The notes: a model not told the origin generated them from the sequence alone. Counted from the stretch's first letter, positions 27,507-37,586 are shown. The stretch: 64,000 bases of DNA from Saccharolobus caldissimus (GCF_020886315.1 NZ_AP025226.1:2568001-2632000), one strand, 5' to 3'. Numbers and translations: made by a program.

Positions 27507-28102
27507 GCTAATCTCTCGTCACCCCTTACTACCTTTTCTACTTCATTTATTAAGTCTTTAATTACATCTACATTTACTTGTCTATTCCTATAAATTATTT
27601 CGACTAAGGATTTCTTCGTGTCGAGGACATAAGGTAAAACAGTTATTGACGATAAGTATTCCGACTCCCTCAGATCACCTTCACTACTGTAGTCTAATAA
27701 CACGTAGCCTGCCTTTCTATATTTAGATAACCCACGTAATTCTACGTTCAAAACGTAAGACAACATAACCTCAATTAAATAGTCTATATTTAACGATTTT
27801 CCTAGCTCAGATAGCTTCAAAATGGCGTTCTCAACTTTCCCATCTGTAGTTTTACCTAATACTGTTTGTAAAATAACTTTCTTCTTCTCTGTAAAAGAAA
27901 CCTCATATATCAGTAACTGTAAATCATCATAAGTTAAGGTAGTAAAAAGGGAAGAAGGAACAGGAACGTTAGGATACAAAGACTCACTTACGGAAATTAA
28001 GGGTAATTTAAGGTTTACTTTATCATTAGAGAGTACCTTTAAAATCACGTCCTTACCAGAATCAATAATAAGCGAGACGGAAGCATAACGAAACTCAATC
28101 AT
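27503..28102 (-). CDS. Hypothetical protein, first gene of the PIN operon
   Basis: 199 residues, no recognised family. Begins MIEFRYASVSLIIDSGKD with alternating beta strands, then helical segments (ENAILKLSELGKSLNIDYLIEV) and a charged C-terminal helix (DVIKDLINEVEKVVRGDERL). No membrane segment. It is the first gene of a tightly overlapping three-gene unit ending in a PIN RNase. The intergenic DNA upstream (28103-28175) leads straight into an IS110 element, so promoter sequence is short. Confidence 0.6.
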   Translation of the reverse strand: MIEFRYASVSLIIDSGKDVILKVLSNDKVNLKLPLISVSESLYPNVPVPSSLFTTLTYDDLQLLIYEVSFTEKKKVILQTVLGKTTDGKVENAILKLSELGKSLNIDYLIEVMLSYVLNVELRGLSKYRKAGYVLLDYSSEGDLRESEYLSSITVLPYVLDTKKSLVEIIYRNRQVNVDVIKDLINEVEKVVRGDERLA

Positions 28103-28180
28103 AATTAAAATTTAGAGTCAATTCTAATAAAGGTTAACCTAACTTACTACAAGAAAAGGGATACCTCTGAGTATCTGACT

Positions 28181-28329
28181 CCTTATATAAAACATATTAG
28201 TCAGATCTGAGTAATACAGATCTGACTGGGGTGTAGGCCGTTAACCTCCTTGGGCTTGAAGCCCGTCGGTGAGCTTGGCCTCCTCCAAACCGGAAGTTGG
28301 GCAAAAAGCCCGAATAAGGGTGAGTATAC
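28181..28329 (+). ncRNA. Candidate bridge RNA region of IS110 copy 1
   Basis: The noncoding left end between element start and transposase ATG is conserved with 45866-46028, 47346-47505 (inverted) and in part 40465-40535. It contains the AGTCAGATCTG palindrome and GGGCTTGAAGCCCG / CGGGCTTTTTGCCC hairpin blocks. In IS110-group elements such as IS621 this region encodes the bridge RNA that specifies target and donor. Structure here is inferred from position and inverted repeats only. Confidence 0.42.
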
Positions 28330-29232
28330 ATGGAGGCCCCAGTCACGGGAATAGACGTATCAAAAGATAAATTAATTATGTATTTCCAAGGCAAATACTA
28401 CGAGTTTCCTAATAATAGGCGAGGTTATGAGGAGATAATTAAGATCTTACCTAAGGGTTGCAAGATGGGTATTGAAAGTACTGGAATTTACCACGTTAAC
28501 CTAGCAAAGTACTTGATGGGAGAGTATGACGTTAGGATTATTAATCCCTTTATACTCAAGAAGTTCAAGGATTTTAGGGGGAAGAAGAGTGATAAGAATG
28601 ATGCTAAAAAGCTTGCAGAAATAGTTGTAAGTATGGGTAGTGAGTTTACAACAAGTGATGCTAGGGAGTTAACAAGCCAATGGGATTTTGTTACTAGGAA
28701 TATTGCTAGGGTTAAGAATAGGTTGAGGAGGGATTTGATACTTTTGGGCTATAAGGATAGTCTGTCAAAGAGGAATTTGGAGGAGGTATTGAGGGGTGGA
28801 GATAATGTTGTTCTGGCTGAGGTTAGGTTTCTTTTAGAAGAGCTTGAGAGGCTTGAGGGTAGGAAGAGGGAGATTGAGAAAGAGCTTGAGAATGTTGTTC
28901 CTAAGGATAGTTTGATTTTCACTATTCCTGGTATTGGTAAAACCTTGGGTTGTATTATTTTGGCTAGGGTTGGTGATATTAGGCGCTTTAGTGATAAGAA
29001 GAGGTTTGTTGCTTATTGCGGTCTTGTTGTTGAGTCTAGTGGGAAGGGTGTTGTATCACACGGTATTTCTAGGAGGGGTGATGCTGTTTTGAGGAGGGCT
29101 TTTTATCTTGCAGCCCTAACTGCTATTAGGGTTAACCCTGTTAACAAGCGTTTTTATGAGGAGCACAAGGGAAAGTTGAAGGGTAAGAAGTTGATTGTTG
29201 CTTGTGCAAGGAAATTAGCTGTTATTACTTAG
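28330..29232 (+). pseudogene. IS110-family transposase copy 1, C-terminal nonsense mutation
   Basis: 300 residues read before a TAG at 29230-29232. Copy 2 has TGG (Trp) at this codon and continues 14 more residues. The N-terminal DEDD domain begins GIDVSKDKLIMYFQG with ESTGIYHVNLAKYL and KSDKNDAKKLAEI; the C-terminal Tnp20-like domain has IPGIGKTLGCIILARVGD and the serine region GLVVESSGKGVVSHGISRRG. All catalytic motifs remain, so the loss of the last residues may reduce rather than abolish activity. Confidence 0.85.
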
Positions 29233-29370
29233 GTTGTGCTGTACTATAATAAACTATTTGATGCTAGCGAGTGATAAGGAGAGCCTTGTTTTTCATAAGT
29301 AGTGTGGGTTTTTCATAAGTAGTGTGGGCTATGCTTGATTTTTGATGGAAAGATTTTTATACTAGAAGCT

Positions 29371-29680
29371 AACAAGGATATGGTTGAGGTTTTTGTTTAC
29401 GTTATTGGAATAATTTATAATTCCTTGATTTACACTTCAGTTTTGCAGAAGATTCCACAAGAGGAATTTGTCAAACTCTTTAGTTAACCCTAGCCAACAC
29501 TAGGGTAGTGTGGGGTGTGTTTGAAATTCATTTTTTCTCAACTATAAGTTATTTTGTCTTACAATAAAATATTAATCTTCCCTCATATTGAAAGACATAA
29601 TTGATTTTTATTCTCAATTAATTATAATATTGTTTTTCTATCGCATTATATTTATTGAATTATTTGCGTTCGGGACACTC
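29371..29680 (+). mobile_element. 3' fragment of an IS5-like (ISC1290-type) element
   Basis: 29376-29487 encodes DMVEVFVYVIGIIYNSLIYTS to a stop, matching the C-terminus of the intact transposase at 58688-59617. The following DNA to GGGACACTC at 29680 matches the terminal region of the elements at 58487-59769 and 52978-53378. The 5' part is replaced by IS110 copy 1. Confidence 0.72.
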
Positions 29681-30265
29681 TCTTGAACTCCTTTTCAAGT
29701 TCTGGTAGTATTTCCAAGTATGCTTGTATTTTTGTTTTGAATTCTACTTTTTCTCCCCTTTCCTTTAATATTTACCTTTTGTGGTATGTATGGTATTATC
29801 GCTACTATGTATGTTTCGTTTGTTTTCAAGTCCTTTACTGCAATTAGTAGTATTTGTATTGCTGGCTCGTATCTCTTGTGTACTTTGCAGTAGTATACTT
29901 GTGTTGTGTTTTTTGATATTGGTATTGCTCTTGCGTATTGTTTATGATCGTGTGTGTCGTCTATTATGAGTAGGACCGGATGATCTTTTACTATGTTTTT
30001 TACTGCTTTTACTAGGTTTGCTATCTTGTCTATAAGTAGTGTCATGTAGTCTATGTTCATCTCTTGTGATATTTCGTATGCTCCCTTGCCTATTATTCCT
30101 CCTAGTAGTAGTCTTATTGCACTGTCTTTTCTTATGTTCTCTAGTGGGGCAAGTGCAGCATGTATTGCATCATTTAAAGCTTGATAATACGCGTCGTTGC
30201 TGAGGTTTTTATTCACACGATATTTTGTTGGGACATTTTTAAAAAGTTTTCAAGCCTCCCTCAGA
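29681..30265 (-). pseudogene. N-terminal part of a DDE transposase (ISC1217-like)
   Basis: 29695-30216 reads ISQEMNIDYMTLLIDKIANL then LLIIDDTHDHKQYARAIPIS and QVYYCKVHKRYEPAIQILLI, a DDE transposase N-terminal and first-Asp region. Near 29765 the frame shifts and continues as EKVEFKTKIQAYLEILPELE until cut by the ISC1290-type end at 29680. The family name is tentative. Confidence 0.6.
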
Positions 30266-30267
30266 CT

Positions 30268-30715
30268 ACAAGGATTTTCCAATAAATGCTACACGTAACA
30301 TTATCCCTAATTTTGCGTCTGTGAAATTAACGTATATTAATCCCTCTGCTATTGAATTGTAGAAATATGGAATTATATTGGTAATCTTAAGCTGACTAGT
30401 ACTATTTGTGCCGTTAAAAGACCAATTCCTTTTCATCCGTAACTATAGGTGTACCGTAGTAGTTGTTTATATTCGCGGATACTACAACGTAAACGTAAGT
30501 AGTGCTTTTAGGTACTCCTAGGTTAAAGTAATTAAAGCCCGGATGTATAACTCCTTGAATTGAAGAAGGTAATGTGTAAGAGTAAACAGTCCCCTTGACT
30601 AAATAGTTCATTGTTATGGGAGTATTCCTATATTTTGTATTGAGGGAAGCTATAAGCCCGTCACAGCTTATGAAAAAGACTAATTTACTAATCGTAACAG
30701 TTCCATTTACAATTA
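30268..30715 (-). pseudogene. Frameshifted gene for a beta-rich, probably extracellular protein
   Basis: One frame reads VIVNGTVTISKLVFFISCDG then SIQGVIHPGFNYFNLGVPKS, and after a shift near 30420 continues NGTNSTSQLKITNIIPYFYN to VAFIGKSL and a stop at about 30268. No standard start is found; the 5' end butts onto the stop of the PH-domain gene. Asn/Ser/Thr-rich beta strands suggest an exported or surface protein. Joined length is about 150 residues. Confidence 0.5.
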
Positions 30716-31657
30716 CTCGTATTTTACTGGTACCGTTATTGATTTTCCCTCAACGGTGTTTATAATGATTATATGATATCCCTTTTGTAAACCTTGCATA
30801 TTTCTGAACCTTATAGTTAAATAATTTTGTCCAGCGTTAATACTATTAGGCCATATATCTTCTGGGGTAGCCACTATGTTTGTATTAGCAATCATGGCTC
30901 CGCTAATTTTAGCTGGTTGAGCTGCGTAGAATGTGATTTTCGCGATTCCTTCACTGTTTATTGAACCTTCGGTATCTGTTGCTTGGGCGGGCTGATTTGC
31001 TATTGGGCTGGCTGGTTGCATTCCTGGTATTCCGCTTAAGTTTATGTTAATATTTGTTCCAGGGTTAGATGCTCTATTTACTTGGGACTTCCAGTTAAGT
31101 TGCATGTTATATATTAACTGTTTTCCGTAGTCATAATCCCTAATGTGGGGAACCTGGAAAAAGTATTTTCCGGTCCTTTCGTGAGATACAAGATGAATTG
31201 TCATTGTTCCGGTTCCGAATACTCTATCCCAGAATCCACGATTAACGTCTACTTTATATACTTGCGAGAACGGGAACTCATGCTCAGAATAACTGAAAGC
31301 ACCTCTAGCCACTCTAACACCTATGGCCTGTTCCGTTATATAAGCCCTTACATTACGCACCCTTAATGCACGTAGTAAACCGAGTATAAGTATTATAATG
31401 TATATGAATATCCCCAAGTACATCCAATATAGCAAAAACTGCTGCACCGTGTAAGAATAATAACCATAATTTATAGAGTTCAAATTTATATAGTTCACAA
31501 CTAACGTATATGGGAGTATGAAGAAAATATACACCATAATAAAGGAAATAACCATTTTAACAACGTAACTGGCAATTGCTGGTCCCAATGAAGCTTTTGC
31601 TTCCCATAGTATTTTTGGAGGACCCATTGGTGGTTGTATATCACGATTATTAGACAT
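30713..31657 (-). CDS. Membrane protein with bacterial-PH-like domain
   Basis: 314 residues. Two membrane helices at about 30-50 and 78-98 are followed by RNVRAYITEQAIGVRVARGAF and EFPFSQVYKVDVNRGFWDRVFGTGTMTIHL, the DUF304/bacterial PH pattern, then a Gly/Pro/Asn-rich linker and a beta-sandwich tail (ISGAMIANTNIV...NYLTIRFRNMQG). It is probably a membrane-bound protein with both a PH-like and an Ig-like domain; the side of the membrane is not certain. A decayed beta-rich gene follows directly downstream. Function unknown. Confidence 0.7.
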   Translation of the reverse strand: MSNNRDIQPPMGPPKILWEAKASLGPAIASYVVKMVISFIMVYIFFILPYTLVVNYINLNSINYGYYSYTVQQFLLYWMYLGIFIYIIILILGLLRALRVRNVRAYITEQAIGVRVARGAFSYSEHEFPFSQVYKVDVNRGFWDRVFGTGTMTIHLVSHERTGKYFFQVPHIRDYDYGKQLIYNMQLNWKSQVNRASNPGTNININLSGIPGMQPASPIANQPAQATDTEGSINSEGIAKITFYAAQPAKISGAMIANTNIVATPEDIWPNSINAGQNYLTIRFRNMQGLQKGYHIIIINTVEGKSITVPVKYE

Positions 31658-31773
31658 ATATTATCTTTATTCGAGTCAATATTTAAATCTTTCTGCCATT
31701 AAAAGTGATTTGGTATAAATGAAAACAGTACAAGTGTCGTATAAGGCTAATATAAATAAGTTATGGTTAAAGT

Positions 31774-32812
31774 GAGTCTGGGACAAATTAGTTTTATTCT
31801 CCCCGAGTATATATAGTATTTCGAGACTTTTAATTTAACGCTTCAGACCAATACAAATCATGGATTACAACTCTTGCAAGTACTGTTAGGTGTATCCTCT
31901 CTTCCCTAACCTTGTTTATAACCCAACCTGTTTTCCTCTTAATCGAGGAGATCAGCGATTCAACCTTCTCACGCTTAAAGTACTCCTCTAAATATTCCAA
32001 GGGATTCCTCATGAACCTAAGTATCATTTCCCTCCACCCCTTCCCACCCTTAATTGAGCTTTTGACTTAGGTATCAAGCATATTGTCAAGTTCGGGAAAT
32101 CTTCCAGTGTCAATTTACCATAATACTTGTCAACCCTCAAGGACCCAACTTTGACACCCCAATCTCTCAACACCTTGAGGGCCATTTCATAAGCCTCCCT
32201 CTCACCCCTTAACCGTAGGCAACAATGAGATTACTAGCTAAGTCGAAGACGAAGAAGGAGTATAAGAAACCCTTCCCATCCTTTACCCCCTCTCCAAACC
32301 CCTCCCTCTCACTCCCATAATGCCTAGTAATCACTACCGAATAACCCTTACTATCCATTGTTACATCAACTGATAATAACGATTTGTGATAGTAGGTTAT
32401 AGAGTATAACGAAAACATCTGAGTAGAGTCTTTCCACGGTCTTGTAACTTATTTCCACATTTGTCAAGTTGAGTAGTGATGCTAGTTCTACTGTCTCCCT
32501 ATTTGTTAATCCTAAGTATTCCTTGATTATTACTATGCTTTTTCTTGTGGTGTTGGTTTGCTCTTCCTTCGGGTCCTTCCCTAACTTTCACGAATTTTGC
32601 AGCCTTTTCCATTCCTTCAACTCTTGCCCAAATCTCCTCAACGTTACTAGCCTTTCCTCCTCACTCATCCCAGCTCCTTGCCAAGCTTGCTCTCCTTTTG
32701 ATTAAATCTTCTATTGATGCCTTGAAATTATCAAAGTCCCTTTGGGTTAACTTCTTATTCATATGCTATTATATACAAAATGGAGGGTATGTAAAGTTTT
32801 TGTCCCAGACTC
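31774..32812 (-). mobile_element. 1039-base IS with 9-base target duplication, transposase decayed
   Basis: Terminal repeats GAGTCTGGGACAAA face each other at 31774 and 32812, flanked by the direct repeat GGTTAAAGT (31765-31773 and 32813-32821). The minus-strand transposase is split over several frames: LTQRDFDNFKASIEDLIKRR (N-terminal), VDVTMDSKGYSVVITRHYG (first catalytic Asp, 32209-32418) and FKREKVESLISSIKRKTGW (31830-32027, Glu region). At least three frameshifts or stops make it inactive. Family not named with certainty. Confidence 0.82.
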
Positions 32813-33022
32813 GGTTAAAGTTTGAAGTTAAAATTGATGGATGTAAATCTGCTTTGATACTTTAAGTGCTTTAGATGAAAATTTTTTGGCTAGCGATATT
32901 TTATCTAATAAAAGATAAAATTCTACTCCTATCCTATTAAGCGTTTAATTCTGGAATTCGAATTTATGAACTTTTTCAAAAAGTTTATATCTCGTTAACG
33001 TTTAAGCTTAATAAGGAGATTA

Positions 33023-34600
33023 ATGATTCTTAGAAACCATGAAACTTATATATGGGTTAGTGCTGTGATTGTCGGAGTATTAATAGCGTTATACTCGTAC
33101 TTCAGTGATAGTCTTTTGCTCATATCGATTACCACCACTATTAATGCAATATTCTTGATATCCACGTTAATTCTAGCTAAGGTGAATTATAAACTGGACA
33201 GTATTACTGCCTTTTTAGGTGCTCCTATTTTCTTGACTTTTCCCTTAATATATCACAATGAAATCATAAATCTTCTAGCTTATTTAAACTCAGCAGTTTA
33301 TATATGGCTAGGGATATTCCTATTATTAGTGGATAAAGTTCAAACTACATTTATCGTTGAAGGCCTTCCTAGCCAGAAGACCACTTGGAAAATTGTTGTT
33401 GGGGGTAAGGAATATTCTTTTAAGGGGAATCGTGTCTTAAAGATTTCTTCCAGATCCACTGACGAGAGATGGCAAATCTCGACAGTGTTTTACAATGGTT
33501 CGGAATACGCACCTTACCCCTTTCAAGGTAATTTGACAGGAGGCGAAATCAAGGTAAAATTTATTCCTATTATCGAATCGAAACAAACTTTAACTATACC
33601 AAAAGATTATCATAAATTATCTATAAGTGTTTGGAATCCGGAAATATGGAAAGGGAAGAATATAGGAATATATAAGGTAATCGACGTTTTAGGAGAGGGG
33701 GGCAACTCATATGTGCTCAAAGTGGTGTATAAAAATAAGACTATGGCTATGAAAATATTAAAAATAAATCCCAACAACGTGATTTCATACAATAAATTTT
33801 TGGATTTACTTAAAGAGTCAGGTAACTTAATATTTCTATCCAAGAATCTGAGGTTGATAAAAATTTATGCAATAAGCCTAGATATAAATTTGCTGGAAGA
33901 GATTATTAAAGGTGATGTATTATCTTATATAACGAGTCCACCCTATATATTGATGGAATATATGGAGGGGGGAAGTTTTAAGGATCTTATTCTATATGAT
34001 AATATATATTATTCAGATAAGTGGTTTAAAATAGTTTGTAAAATCGCTTACGAAGTTGCCCTAGCGTTGGACTATATTCATTCTAACGGTTTTGTGCACC
34101 TTGATGTTAAACCACAAAATATCTTTTTTTCTAGAAAAGTTGGCAATTTTGGACAAGAAGCATTATTGAACATTGAAATACCCGGCATGGTAAAACTAGG
34201 TGATTTGGGTTCAGCATCTAGAATAGGAAGTAATATTTATGATATTACTCCCGAATACGCTCCACCCGATCAAATTATTGGAGCCATACAAGGAGGAGCG
34301 CAACCTAGCATGGATGTCTTTGCCTTAGGCATGACTATATATTATGCATTAAAAAGAAAAATCGATAGACCAGATCTAAACGAGATGACATTAGCTGTTG
34401 AAAAAATAGCTAGTGGTGATTTAAATGCGGCTAAGAAACTAGTTAATACTTCTATTCAAAAGTTAGAAAAATGGAATCCCAGTGTTGGGATAGCTGAACT
34501 CGACGATTTCTTGAAAAGGATGCTAGATTCTAACCCTAATACTAGATTATCGATCAAAGAAGTAGTAAGTAGATTAGAAAAGATAATTAACAAATTGTGA
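33023..34600 (+). CDS. Membrane-anchored eukaryotic-type Ser/Thr protein kinase
   Basis: 525 residues. Residues 1-110 form about four membrane helices, followed by a beta-rich segment (about 110-210) and a kinase domain: glycine loop GEGGNSYVLKVV from about 224, ATP-binding Lys in TMAMKIL, catalytic loop HLDVKPQN at about 359-366 (HLD instead of HRD), metal motif GDLGSASRIG (DLG), then TPEYAPPDQI and DVFALGMTIYYAL. All catalytic residues are present. Upstream GGAG lies 6 bases before ATG 33023, with GTTTATATCT as TATA box at about 32983. It phosphorylates unknown proteins, with signals probably sensed through the membrane region. Confidence 0.88.
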   Translation: MILRNHETYIWVSAVIVGVLIALYSYFSDSLLLISITTTINAIFLISTLILAKVNYKLDSITAFLGAPIFLTFPLIYHNEIINLLAYLNSAVYIWLGIFLLLVDKVQTTFIVEGLPSQKTTWKIVVGGKEYSFKGNRVLKISSRSTDERWQISTVFYNGSEYAPYPFQGNLTGGEIKVKFIPIIESKQTLTIPKDYHKLSISVWNPEIWKGKNIGIYKVIDVLGEGGNSYVLKVVYKNKTMAMKILKINPNNVISYNKFLDLLKESGNLIFLSKNLRLIKIYAISLDINLLEEIIKGDVLSYITSPPYILMEYMEGGSFKDLILYDNIYYSDKWFKIVCKIAYEVALALDYIHSNGFVHLDVKPQNIFFSRKVGNFGQEALLNIEIPGMVKLGDLGSASRIGSNIYDITPEYAPPDQIIGAIQGGAQPSMDVFALGMTIYYALKRKIDRPDLNEMTLAVEKIASGDLNAAKKLVNTSIQKLEKWNPSVGIAELDDFLKRMLDSNPNTRLSIKEVVSRLEKIINKL

Positions 34601-34689
34601 AAGTATCTGATAGATTATTATTCGAAACACTATTAAAATTTTGCCCCAGCTAAGTAGAAGATTCTCACATTTAGATGTCTGTTAACCCA

Positions 34690-34850
34690 GAAATAGCCCT
34701 CATACTCATACCATTAGCATATTCAAAGCCTCCTCCCTAACCCTCCTATGATAGAAAGCATCATCCAAAAAACGCTTACCATAAACCCTACACAAAAAGC
34801 CTGCCTACTCACATTTAACAACGTGATGACTGCCACAAGAGGCTCCACAT
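34690..34850 (-). pseudogene. N-terminal remnant of an IS1-family (ISC796-type) transposase
   Basis: Closely follows 41215-41400 of the intact copy on the same strand (AAATAGCCCTCATACTCATA, AACGCTTACC, ACGTGATGACT), with internal deletions and stops. It ends where the IS5-like element begins at 34851. Confidence 0.6.
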
Positions 34851-36365
34851 GACGCTATCCAGGTTGATTAAAACGGCAATTTGTGAGTAATATTAATAAG
34901 AAATTGGGATGAGATAATATTATGAAGTCACTTTCAACCGAGAAGGACCTCTTTCTCAAGATAGATAAAGTCTTTCCATGGGAAACGTTTAGGGGTAAAC
35001 TTGAGTCACTTTACTTCAAGAAACCCAAGTGAGACGTCATATTACTCCTCAAAACACTCCTACGGGGAATTCACGCAAAACAAGAGAACGAGTAAAAACA
35101 AGTATTACAAGAGTAAAATAAATAAGCAAATAAGGGGGAAATTAACATAAGCCCAAAAACTCTAAGGGGATAAAACCCCATTTAAGAGGCTGGCTGTGAA
35201 TCCCCTAGAACGATCTAACAAGAGGAGATTAAACCCCGAGTAGGAGGTTGTAACCAAATACTCTAGGGGCTGAATGTAGTTAATATTATGCAAAGAAAAC
35301 AAGGTATTATGATCACAAGAAATATATAGAGGCACATGATTGACGCCCGTAAATTCTCGATTCCCTCAGGTCTGTTAGAGGCGTTAGCATGTGGTGCCTC
35401 TTAATCAAGTTCGTCTACGATATCCCTTGGAATAACCTAGAAGGAGAGATTAGGGATAGTAAAATGTTCATGAAATTCTTGGATGGGAAAGTCCCACCAA
35501 AGAGCACAGTATTCTTCTTCTATGAGAGATTACAAGAAACAGTCGTCGATGAGGGGAGACAATGCGGACAACTCTAATGGATGAGTTAAACAAGGCTTTA
35601 GACAAAATGATTAAAGAGTATAGGGAAAAGGGCTTTGAACTTGAGGTTGGGAGAGAAAAAACGATAGGTTCGAAGACTACCACATAATAGACACATTCTT
35701 TCGCGATGGAAAGAGGAGTCTTCAAACGGGTCTTGAGAAGGTTTTACTTGACCTTGAGGAGATTGACGACGAGTTCCTCCTCATGGCTTACACTATTTCC
35801 AAGCTTAAGTATTTTACAAGCTTTAGGAAGTATAAGGGTGGTTGGGGTAGGAAGCATGGTAAGTCCTACTTTGGTTTTAAGGTTTGTGGAAAGGAGGACT
35901 AATTTTGTTATTTTAAGGTTGGGTTGGCTAATTTGAGTGATCTGGCCTTTTCCTTTGATGGCGTTAAGTTAATGGCTGATAGGGCTTGGGCTTCTAGGAA
36001 GAACATCTTGGTTAAGGGTGTTAGTTCTGCTAGGCTTCCGGTTGAGGAGTTAAGATTAGGGAAGGTAAGGCTTCCGCAACGACTTTGAGGGGTGTTGTGA
36101 TAGAGATCTTCTTTCTTAACCTCTATCGTGATCTTGAAATTCTGTCAGCGAGGATTAGGACAAGGGTACTAGTTAATTAGCAAGGTTTGCTTACTTGTTT
36201 ACTTGTGATTATGGTAAATTTTATTGCAAAACTGTACAATTATTTGTATCATACTTATTAATACATATTATATAATCTTTTATAGTTGAATATAATGAAT
36301 AATTTTATAGAAAGAAATATTATAGTCAAGATAATTTTTCAGTTTTGCTCAAGTTGGATAGCGTC
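34851..36365 (+). mobile_element. IS5-like (ISC1234-type) element with an inner IS110 MITE
   Basis: Terminal inverted repeats GACGCTATCCA at 34851 and its complement ending at 36365. Transposase pieces: STEKDLFLKIDKVFPWETF (34930 on), then after the insertion LIKFVYDIPWNNLEGEIRDS and VPPKSTVFFFYERLQETVVD (35400-35570), DTFFRDGKRSLQTGL (35690 on) and further frames to about 36090. There are several frameshifts plus a 339-base insertion at 35063-35401, so it is inactive. Second copy at 58376-60832. Confidence 0.78.
35063..35401 (-). mobile_element. 339-base non-autonomous IS110 derivative (MITE-like)
   Basis: Carries the left end CGGGGAATTCACGC and right end GCGTTAGCATGTGGTGCCTCT of the IS110 at 22951-24393, including its GGGGATAAAACCCC palindromes, but no transposase. 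It splits the IS5-like transposase between TCCTA and TTAATC; the uninterrupted copy at 59860 shows the empty site. Confidence 0.72.
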
Positions 36366-36460
36366 ACGTCAGTAAGTAGGAAGAAGAGGTGTATCTGTGT
36401 AGGCTTTTACTAAAAAACGCTGTGCAAAATGAGGACGTTGTTAAACATCACTACTGCTAC

Positions 36461-37406
36461 CTATTTCTGTTGGGAAGTTTGAGGTGGTTGTAGTATTCTG
36501 ATGAAAGCCCTTCCATTGGAATTCTCAACTATTTTATGGACGGTAGTTAATTGAAAGGTGATTCTAGTTGCATGATAAACGGAAAGTACTAAATCTTGCA
36601 GCTTTTGATCCTCTTCAAGTTCTATTATCTTTAGTCCTAACTCTTTCAATTTGTCCTTATTTATAGGGGCCGCATGAGATTTCAGCTCCTTATGATTATT
36701 TAAATATTCAACAATTCTATTTGCCTTGATTTCAGCATCTTTATCTCCTTTTAGCATATATTTGATTAGCCATTCCTTTCCTAGTTTCTTAGTTAACTCT
36801 ATTGCATTCTTAGCCTCTTCAAGTATCCCTGGCGGATATTGTTGTATTTTTGGTGCCCATACTAGTAAACTATCCTTATCTTGTTTTACCTCTTCTTTAG
36901 CCCTATTAAACTCCTCAAGTAATGACTGTGCTGAGATAGAAACTTGTCCGTAAGGCATATTAATGATGAATTGAGGATCTATGGGACCTACATTTAACTG
37001 TTTACCCATTATTATCTCATCTGAAGCTAAAGCGAATAGTGATGCTGCGGACATTGCGGCATCTGGGATTATAGCAATTATTCTATCAAATTTTTTCCTT
37101 AAGTACTCTACTATAGATTGCACAGCTTCTATTTGACCTCCTGGGCTATGTAAAATTATAGCGATCTCTTTATCCTTTATGCCATATACTGTTTCCATAA
37201 AATGCTTGTTTGTCAGCCCATGTAATTTGAACGTCAATAGGACTTAAAATTGGATTATCCATCCATCGAGTAGCGTAAAGTATTACTGGTTTCTTTAAAT
37301 AATCTGCAAGTTCTTTTAAGTATTTTCTCCTAACCTTATCTAACGATAAAGGGTCTATCTTTAATGAACTTAATATCTCGTTTAAAATCTCAGACCATGT
37401 GGGCAA
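36461..37406 (-). pseudogene. ClpP-class serine protease (SppA/SDH-type) with one frameshift
   Basis: The N-terminal frame from TTG 37406 reads TWSEILNEILSSLKIDPLSL and ends DVQITWADKQAF before leaving frame. The C-terminal frame (36461-37237) continues METVYGIKDKEIAIILHSPGGQ, then IIPDAAMSAASLFALASDEI with the catalytic Ser, and GPIDPQF. The two overlap at a TTTT run near 37198, so a single-base +1 shift restores about 305 residues. This family of ClpP-class proteases acts at the membrane on misfolded or signal peptides. The shift may be real decay, assembly error or programmed. A 55-residue gene precedes it with 12 bases between. Confidence 0.78.
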
Positions 37407-37418
37407 AAAATTAACACC

Positions 37419-37586
37419 TTATACAGAAGAAGTTGAAGGAAATACCCTTAATCCTTTGTTAAGGAAAGGCTCGTATAACTTATTTATTTGCTCAGCATAC
37501 TTGTTATAAATCTCTAAAAGCTCTAGCAAATCTCTAATATAAATAGTAGAACTTTCACCAAGTTTTTTCACATCCTCTGTTGTCAT
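37419..37586 (-). CDS. Small hypothetical protein (55 aa) upstream of the ClpP-class gene
   Basis: MTTEDVKKLGESSTIYIRDL then LLELLEIYNKYAEQINKLYE and a Pro-containing tail to a TAA at 37419. Helical, soluble, no known family. It ends 12 bases before the TTG start of the ClpP-class protease and shares its direction, so the two are probably one operon and may function together. Confidence 0.5.
   Translation of the reverse strand: MTTEDVKKLGESSTIYIRDLLELLEIYNKYAEQINKLYEPFLNKGLRVFPSTSSV

Larger units (their letters stand above)
28176..29370 (+). mobile_element. IS110-family element (ISC1190-type), copy 1
   Basis: About 1.19 kb, matching copy 2 (45861-47050) throughout. Left end CTGACTCCTTATATAAAACA with an AGTCAGATCTG/CAGATCTGACT palindrome; right end GATTTTTGATGGAAAG...GAAGCT. 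The left noncoding region of about 150 bases is conserved in four places. A 21-base sequence containing TTTTTCATAAGTAGTGTGGG is duplicated in the right end of this copy. Confidence 0.82.
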
